Part shown: positions 52,057-61,400 of the stretch, in pieces
Position numbering within the stretch: the stretch's first letter is position 1
Layout: each line of letters begins with the position of its first letter
Origin: Colletes latitarsis
Lineage: Eukaryota; Arthropoda; Insecta; Hymenoptera; Colletidae
Direction of reading: 5' to 3'
NCBI RefSeq assembly: GCF_051014445.1
Contig: NC_135136.1
Span: 26,554,001 to 26,618,000 of the forward strand
DNA: 64,000 bases
Translations under genes and position numbers: made by a program
The notes under the pieces: generated by a model
Told to the model about the DNA's origin: nothing
Seen by the model: only the letters and a program-made list of their open reading frames with translations
Databases searched by the model: none

Positions 52057-55000
52057 ATGCGGGCATAACCCAGACCTAACCCAGACCTAACCGGTGTTAC
52101 CGACTAAAATACTGACCGAATCCAGGTTTAATTGACTGTTACTGCGTGTTACCACATTACTACGTGATAAAAAACCCGAAAATTCCCAGGATCTGACCAA
52201 CAAGTATGCGAAGAATGCCAAATCATGAGCCAGATGCGGGCATAACCCAGAGCTAACCCAGACCTAACCGGTGTTATGTTCTAAAATATTGATCGAATCA
52301 AAGTGTAACGGACTGTTTCTGTGTGGTACCACATTACTGCGTGATTCAAATCCGAAAAAACCCAGGATCTGGCCAACAAGAATGCGGAAAAGGCAAAATC
52401 ATGAGCCAGATGCGGTTATAACCCAGACCTAACCCAGACCTAGCCGGTGTTACCGACTAAAATACTGACCGAATCCAGGTTTAATTGACTGTTACTGTGT
52501 GTTACCACATTACTACGTGATAAAAAACCCGAAAATTCCCAGGATCTGACCAACAAGTATGCGAAGAATGCAAAATCATGAGCCAGATGCGGGCATAACC
52601 CAGACCTAACTCAGACCTAACCGGTTTTATCCTCTAAAATGTGGATCGAAACCAGGTTTAATTGACTGTTACTGTATGGTACCACATTAGTACGTGATTC
52701 AAACCAGAGAAATCCAAGGATCTGGCCAACAAGAATGCGAGGAAGGCAAAATCATGAGCCTGATTTGGGCATAACCCAGACCTAACCCAGACCTAACCGG
52801 TTTTATCCTCTAAAATGTGGATCGAAACCAGGTTTAATTGACTGTTACGGTGTGGTACCACATTATTACGTGATTAATACCCGAAAAAACCCAGGATCTG
52901 GCCAACAACTATGCGAAGAAGGTAAAATCATTAGCCTGATGCGGGCATAACCCAGACCTAATCCAGACCTAACCGGTGTTACCGACTAAAATACTGACCG
53001 AATCCAGGTTTAATTGACTGTTAGTGTGTGGTACCACATTACTACGTTATTCAAACCAGAGAAAACCAAGGATCTGTCCAACAAGTGTTCGAAGAAGGCA
53101 AAATCATGGGCCAGATGCGGGCATAACCCAGACCTAACCCAGACCTATCCAGTGTTATCCTCTAAAATATTGATCGAAACCAAGTTTAATTGACTGTTAC
53201 TGTGTGTTGCCACATTACTACGTGATACACACCCGAAAATTCCCAGGATCTGACCAACAAGTATGCGACGAATGCAAAATCATGAGCCAGATGCGGGCAT
53301 AACCCAGACCTAACCCAGACCTAACCGGTGTTACCGACTAAAATACTGACCGAATCCAGGTTTAATTGACTGTTACTGTGTGGTACCACATTACTACGTG
53401 ATTAATACCCAAAAAAACCCAGGATCTGGCCAACAAGTATGCGAAGAATGCAAAATCATTAGCCAGATGCGGGCATAACCCAGACCAAACCCAGACCTAG
53501 CCCGTGTTACCGACTAAAATACAGACCGAAACCTGGTTTAATTGACTGTTTCAGTGTGGTACCACATTAGTACGTGATTCAAACCAGAGAAAACCAAGGA
53601 TCTGGCGAAGAAGAATGCGAGGAAGGCAAAATCATGAGTCTGATGTGGGCATAACCCAGACCTAACCCAGACCTAACCGGTTTTATCCTCTAAAATGTGG
53701 ATCGAAACCAGGTTTAATTGTCTGTTACTGTGTGGTGCCACATTACTACGTGATTAATACCCGAAAAAACCCAGGATCTGGCCAACAACTATGCTAAGAA
53801 GGTAAAATCATTAGCCAGATGCGGGCATAACCCAGACCTAACCCAGACCTAACCGGTGTTATCCCCTAAAATGTGGATCGAAACCAGGTTTAATTGACTG
53901 CTTCAGTGTGGTATCATATTAGTACGTGATTCAAACCCGAAAAAACCCAGGATCTGGCCAACAACTATGCGAAGAATGCAAAATCATGAGCCAGATGCGG
54001 GCATAACCCAGACCTAACCCAGACCTAACCGGTGTTACCGACTAAAATACTGACCGAATCCAAGTTTAATTGACTGTTACTGTGTGGTACCACATTACTA
54101 CGTGATACAAACCCGAAAATTCCCAGGATCTGACCAACAAGTATGCGAAGAATGCAAAATCATGAGTCTGATGTGGGCATAACCCAGACCTAACCCAGAC
54201 CTAACCGGTTTTATCCTCTAAAATGTGGATCGAAACCAGGTTTAATTGTCTGTTACTGTGTGGTGCCACATTACTACGTGATTAATACCCGAAAAAACCC
54301 AGGATCTGGCCAACAACTATGCTAAGAAGGTAAAATCATTAGCCAGATGCGGGCATAACCCAGACCTAACCCAGACCTAACCGGTATTATCCTCTAAAAT
54401 GTGGATCGAAACCAGGTTTAATTGATTGTTTCAGTGTGGTACCACATTAGTACGGGATCCAAACCCGAAAAAACCAAGGATCTGGCCAACAAGTATGCGA
54501 AGAAGGCAAAATCATGAGCCTGATGTGGGCATAACCCAGACCTAACCCAGACCTAACCGGTTTTATCCTCTGAAGTGTGTATCGAAACCAGGTTTAATTG
54601 ACTGTTACTGTGTGGTACCACATTACTACGTGATTAATACCCGAAAAAACCCAGGATCTGGCCAACAACTATGCGAAGATGGTAAAATCATTAGCCAGAT
54701 GAGGGCATAACACAGACCAAACCCAGACCTAACCGGTGTTACCGACTAAAATACGGACCGAATCCACGTTTAATTGACTGCTACTGTGTGGTACCACATT
54801 ACTACGTTATTCAAACCAGAGAAAACCAAGGATCTGACCAACAAGTGTTCGAAGAAGGCAAAATCATGGGCCACATGCGGGCATAACCCAGACCTAACCC
54901 AGACCTAACCAGTGTTATCCTCTAAAATATTGATCGAAACCAAGTTTAATGGACTGTTTCTGTGTGGTACCACATTACTGCATGATTCAAAACCGAAAAA

Positions 55001-56965
55001 ACCCAGGATCTGGTCAACAAGAATGCGGAAAAGGCGAAATCATGAGCCAGATGCGGGCATAACCCAGACCTAACCCAGACCTAACCGGTGTTACCGACTA
55101 AAATACTGACCGAATCCAGGTTTAATTGACTGTTACTGTGTGGTACCACATTACTACGTGATACAAACCCGAAAATTCCCAGGACCTGGCCAACAACTTT
55201 ACGAAGAAGGCAAAATCATGAGCCAGATGCGGGCATAACCCAGACCTAACTCAGACCTAACCGGTTTTATCCTCTAAAATGTGGATCGAAACCAGGTTTA
55301 ATTGACTGTTCCTGTGTGATACCACATTACTACGTGATTAATACCCAAAAAAACCCAGGATCTGGCCAACAAGTATGCGAAGAATGCAAAATCATTAGCC
55401 AGATGCGGGCATAACCCAGACCAAACCCAGACCTAGCCCGTGTTACCGACTAAAATACAGACCGAAACCTGGTTTAATTGACTGTTTCAGTGTGGTACCA
55501 CATTAGTACGTGATTCAAACCAGAGAAAACCAAGGATCTGGCGAAGAAGAATGCGAGGAAGGCAAAATCATGAGTCTGATGTGGGCATAACCCAGACCTA
55601 ACCCAGACCTAACCGGTTTTATCCTCTAAAATGTGGATCGAAACCAGGTTTAATGGACTGTTACTGTGTGGTGCCACATTACTACGTGATTAATACCCGA
55701 AAAAACCCAGGATCTGGCCAACAACTATGCTAAGAAGGTAAAATCATTAGCCAGATGCGGGCATAACCCAGACCTAACCCAGACCTAACCGGTGTTACCG
55801 ACTAAAATACTGACCGAATCCAGGTTTAATTGAATGTTAGTGTGTGGTACCACATTACTACGTTATTCAAACCAGAGAAATCCAAGGATCTGTACAACAA
55901 GTTTCGAAGAAGGCAAAATCATGGGCCAGATGCGGGCATAACCCAGACCTAACCCAGACCTAACCAGTGTTATCCTCTAAAATATTGATCGAAACCAAGT
56001 TTAATGGACTGTTTCTGTGTGGTACCACATTACTGCGTGATTCAAACCCGAAAAAACCCAGGATCTGGCCAACAACTATGCGAAGAATGCAAAATCATGA
56101 GCCAGATGCGGGCATAACCCAGACCTAACCCAGACCTAACCGGTGTTACCGACTAAAATACTGACCGAATCCAGGTTTAATTGACTGTCACTGTTTGGTA
56201 CCACATTACTACGTGATACAAACCCGAAAATTCCCAGGATCTGACCAACAAGTATGCGAAGAATGCAAAATCATGAGCCAGATGCGGGCATAACCCAGAC
56301 CTAACCCAGACCTAACCGGTGTTATACTCTAAAATGTTGATCGAATCCAAGTGTAACGGACTGTTTCTGTGTGGTACCACATTACTGCGTGATTCAAACC
56401 CGAAAAAACCCAGTATCTGGCCAACAAGAATGCTTAAAAGGCAAAATCATGAGCCAGATGCGGTCATAACCCTGACCTAACCCAGACCTAACCGGTGTTA
56501 CCGACTAAAATACTGACCGAATCCAGGTTTAATCGACTGTTACTGTGTGGTACCACATTACTACGGGATACAAACCCGAAAATTCCCAGGATCTGGCCAA
56601 CAACTATGCGAAGAAGGCAAAATTATGGGCCAGATGCGGGCATAACCCAGACCTAACCCAGACCTAACCGGTGTTATACTCTAAAATGTTGATCGAATCC
56701 AAGTGTAACGGACTGTTTCTGTGTGGTACCACATTACTGCGTGATTCAAACCCGAAAAAACCCAGTATCTGGCCAACAAGAATGCTTAAAAGGCAAAATC
56801 ATGAGCCAGATGCGGTTATAACCCAGACCTAACCCAGACCTCACCGGTGTTATCCTCTAAAATATTGATCGAAACCAAGTTTAATGGACTGTTCCAGTGT
56901 GGTACCATAATTATTACGTGATTCAAACCAGAAAAAACCCAGGATCTGATCAACAAGTATGCGAA
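52057..56965 (+). repeat. 28-monomer higher-order repeat, copy 2
   Basis: Repeats 47,127-52,035 in full. Private changes include CATTATTACG near 52861, GTCACTGTTTGG near 56190, and a clustered tract at 56,335-56,435 that matches the unit two monomers downstream. The left edge is a chimera: CAACAAGTATGCGAAG from the preceding block continues as GGTAAAATCATTAGCCTG, a string otherwise seen at 47,99x and 52,92x. The four-copy segment lies at 52,213-53,330. Confidence 0.88.
56335..56435 (+). repeat. Probable gene-conversion tract inside a monomer
   Basis: Against its counterpart at about 51,405-51,505 this tract differs at five clustered sites: ACATTG to ATGTTG, AGTTTAACGG to AGTGTAACGG, AAATCCAGG to AACCCAG, AGGATC to AGTATC, and TGCGGAAAAG to TGCTTAAAAG. 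All five equal the monomer 352 bp downstream (56,687-56,787). The flanks, with GCGGTCATAACCCTGACC on the right, still match the counterpart. This is what transfer from a near neighbour would leave. Confidence 0.7.
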
Positions 56966-58436
56966 GAATGCAAAATCATGAGCCAGTTGCGGGCATAACA
57001 CAGACCTAAACCAGACCTAATCGGTTTTATCCTCTAAAATACTGATCGAAACCAAGCTTAATGGACTGTTCCAGTGTGGTACCACATTACTGCGTGATTC
57101 AAAACCGAAAAAACCCAGGATCTGGTCAACAAGAATGCGGAAAAGACGAAATCATGAGCCAGATGCGGGCATAACCCAGACCTAACCCAGACCTAACCTG
57201 TGTTACCGACTAAAATACTGACCGAATCCAGGTTTAATTGACTGTTACTGTGTGTTACCACATTACTACGTGATAAAAAACCCGAAAATTCCCAGGATCT
57301 GACCAACAAGTATGCGAAGAATGCCAAATCATGAGCCAGATGCGGGCATAACCCAGAGCTAACCCAGACCTAACCGGTGTTATGTTCTAAAATATTGATC
57401 GAATCAAAGTGTAACGGACTGTTTCTGTGTGGTACCACATTACTGCGTGATTCAAACCCGAAAAAACCCAGGATCTGGCCAACAAGAATGCGGAAAAGGC
57501 AAAATCATGAGCCAGATGCGGTTATAACCCAGACCTAACCCAGACCTAGCCGGTGTTACCGACTAAAATACTGACCGAATCCAGGTTTAATTGACTGTTA
57601 CTGTGTGTTACCACATTACTACGTGATAAAAAACCCGAAAATTCCCAGGATCTGACCAACAAGTATGCGAAGAATGCAAAATCATGAGCCAGATGCAGGC
57701 ATAACCCAGACCTAACTCAGACCTAACCGGTTTTATCCTCTAAAATGTGGATCGAAACCAGGTTTAATTGACTGTTACTGTATGGTACCACATTAGTACG
57801 TGATTCAAACCAGAGAAATCCAAGGATCTGGCCAACAAGAATGCGAGGAAGGCAAAATCATGAGCCTGATTTGGGCATAACCCAGACCTAACCCAGACCT
57901 AACCGGTTTTATCCTCTAAAATGTGGATCGAAACCAGGTTTAATTGACTGTTACGGTGTGGTACCACATTACTACGTGATTAATACCCGAAAAAACCCAG
58001 GATCTGGCCAACAACTATGCGAAGAAGGTAAAATCATTAGCCAGATGCGGGCATAACCCAGACCTAATCCAGACCTAACCGGTGTTACCGACCAAAATAC
58101 TGACCGAATCCAGGTTTAATTGACTGTTAGTGTGTGGTACCACATTACTACGTTATTCAAACCAGAGAAAACCAAGGATCTGTCCAACAAGTGTTCGAAG
58201 AAGGCAAAATCATGGGCCAGATGCGGGCATAACCCAGACCTAACCCAGACCTATCCAGTGTTATCCTCTAAAATATTGATCGAAACCAAGTTTAATTGAC
58301 TGTTACTGTGTGTTGCCACATTACTACGTGATACAAACCCGAAAATTCCCCGGATCTGACCAACAAGTATGCGAGGAATGCAAAATCATGAGCCAGATGC
58401 GGGCATAACCCAGACCTAACCCAGACCTAACCGGTG
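56660..58436 (+). repeat. Third, partial copy of the 46.6-48.4 kb segment (offset 10,036 bp)
   Basis: Matches 46,640-48,400 at a constant +10,036 bp (ACCGG 46631/56667; ACCCAGAGCT 47315/57351; GGTGTTACCG 48045/58081). It includes the identical accidental 61-codon minus-strand frame at 56816-57001. The four-copy segment lies at 57,319-58,436. Private bases: GATGCAGGC near 57695 and GACCAAAATAC near 58090. After 58,436 it follows the 34.68-kb pattern (TATCCCCTAAAATG, AAACAAGGTTAAATTG) rather than the 48.4-kb one. Confidence 0.83.
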
Positions 58437-61400
58437 TTATCCCCTAAAATGTGGATCGAAACAAGGTTAAATTGACTGCTTCAGTGTGGTATCATATTAG
58501 TACGTGATTCAAACCCGAAAAAACCCAGGATCTGGCCAACAACTATGCGAAGAATGCAAAATCATGAGCCAGATGCGGGCATAACCCAGACCTAACCCAG
58601 ACCTAACCGGTGTTACCGACTAAAATACTGACCGAATCCAGGTTTAATTGACTGTTACTGTGTGGTACCACATTACTACGTGATACAAACCCGAAAATTC
58701 CCAGGATCTGACCAACAAGTATCCGAAGAATGCCAAATCATGAGCCAGATGCGGGCATAACCCAGACCTAACTCAGACCTAACCGGTATTATCCTCTAAA
58801 ATGTGGATCGAAACCAGGTTTAATTGATTGTTCCAGTGTGGTACCACATTAGTACGGGATCCAAACCCGAAAAAACCAAGGATCTGGCTAACAAGTATGC
58901 GAAGAAGGCAAAATCATGAGCCTGATGTGGGCATAACCCAGACCTAACCCAGACCTAACCGGTTTTATCCTCTGAAATGTGTATCGAAACCAGGTTTAAT
59001 TGACTGTTACTGTGTGGTACCACATTACTGCGTGATTCAAAACCGAAAAAACCCAGGATCTGGTCAACAAGAATGCGGAAAAGGCGAAATCATGAGCCAG
59101 ATGCGGGCATAACCCAGACCTAACCCAGACCTAACCGGTGTTACCGACTAAAATACTGACCGAATCCAGGTTTAATTGACTGTTACTGTGTGGTACCACA
59201 TAACTACGTGATACAAACCCGAAAATTCCCAGGACCTGGCCAACAACTTTACGAAGAAGGCAAAATCATGAGCCAGATGCGGGCATAACCCAGACCTAAC
59301 TCAGACCTAACCGGTTTTATCCTCTAAAATGTGGATCGAAACCAGGTTTAATTGACTGTTCCCGTGTGATACCACATTACTACGTGATTAATACCCAAAA
59401 AAACCCAGGATCTGGCCAACAAGTATGCGAAGAATGCAAAATCATTAGCCAGATGCGGGCATAACCCAGACCAAACCCAGACCTAGCCCGTGTTACCGAC
59501 TAAAATACAGACCGAAACCTGGTTTAATTGACTGTTTCAGTGTGGTACCACATTAGTACGTGATTCAAACCAGAGAAAACCAAGGATCTGGCGAAGAAGA
59601 ATGCGAGGAAGGCAAAATCATGAGTCTGATGTGGGCATAACCCAGACCTAACCCAGACCTAACCGGTTTTATCCTCTAAAATGTGGATCGAAACCAGGTT
59701 TAATTGTCTGTTACTGTGTGGTGCCACATTACTACGTGATTAATACCCGAAAAAACCCAGGATCTGGCCAACAACTATGCTAAGAAGGTAAAATCATTAG
59801 CCAGATGCGGGCATAACCCAGACCTAACCCAGACCTAACCGGTGTTATCCCCTAAAATGTGGATCGAAACCAGGTTTAATTGACTGCTTCAGTGTGGTAT
59901 CATATTAGTACGTGATTCAAACCCGAAAAAACCCAGGATCTGGCCAACAACTATGCGAAGAATGCAAAATCATGAGCCAGATGCGGGGATAACCCAGACC
60001 TAACTCAGACCTAACCGGTTTTATCCTCTAAAATGTGGATCGAAACCTGGTTTAATTGACTGTTACTGTGTGGTACCACATTACTACGTGATTAATACCC
60101 GAAAAAACCCAGGATCAGGCCAACAACTATGCGAAGAAGGTAAAATCATTAGCCAGATGCGGGCATAACCCAGACCTAACCCAGACCTAGCCCGTGTTAC
60201 CGACTAAAATACAGACCGAAACCAGGTTTCATTGACTGTTTCAGTGTGGTACCACATTAGTACGTGATTCAAACCAGAGAAAACCAAGGATCTGGCCAAC
60301 AAGAATGCGAGGAAGGCAAAATCATGAGCCTGATGTGGGCATAACCCAGACCTAACCCAGACCTAACCGGTTTTATCCTCTAAAATGTGGATCGTAACCA
60401 GGTTTAATTGTCTGTTAGTGTGTGGTACCACATTACTACGTGATTAATACCCGAAAAAACCCAGGATCTGGCCAACAACTATGCTAAGAAGGTAAAATCA
60501 TTAACCAGATGCGGGCATAACCCAGACCTAACCCAGACCTAACCGGTGTTACCGACTAAAATACTGACCGAATCCAGGTTTAATTGAATGTTAGTGTGTG
60601 GTACCACATTACTACGTTATTCAAACCAGAGAAAACCAAGGATCTGTCCAACAAGTTTCGAAGAAGGCAAAATCATGGGCCAGATGCGGGCATAACCCAG
60701 ACCTAACCCAGACCTAACCGGTTTTATCCTCTAAAATATTGATCGAAACCAAGTTTAATGGACTGTTTCTGTGTGGTACCACATTACTGCGTGATTCAAA
60801 CCCGAAAAAACCCAGGATCTGGTCAACAAGAATGCGGAAAAGGCGAAATCATGAGCCAGATGCGGGCATAACCCAGACCTAACCCAGACCTAACTGGTGT
60901 TACCGACTAAAATACTGACCGAATCCAGGTTTAATTGACTGTTACTGTGTGTTACCACATTACTACGTGATTAATACCCGAAAAAACCCAGGATCTGGCC
61001 AACAACTATGCGAAGAAGGTAAAATCATTAGCCAGATGAGGGCATAACACAGACCTAACCCAGACCTAACCGGTGTTACCGACTAAAATACGGACCGAAT
61101 CCACGTTTAATTGACTGTTAGTGTGTGGTACCACATTACTACGTTATTCAAACCAGAGAAAACCAAGGATCTGACCAACAAGTGTTCGAAGAAGGCAAAA
61201 TCATGGGCCACATGCGGGCATAACCCAGACCTAACCCAGACCTAACCAGTGTTATCCTCTAAAATATTGATCGAATCCAAGTTTAATGGACTGTTTCTGT
61301 GTGGTACCACATTACTGCGTGATTCAAAACCGAAAAAACCCAGGATCTGGTCAACAAGAATGCGGAAAAGGCGAAATCATGAGCCAGATGCGGGCATAAC

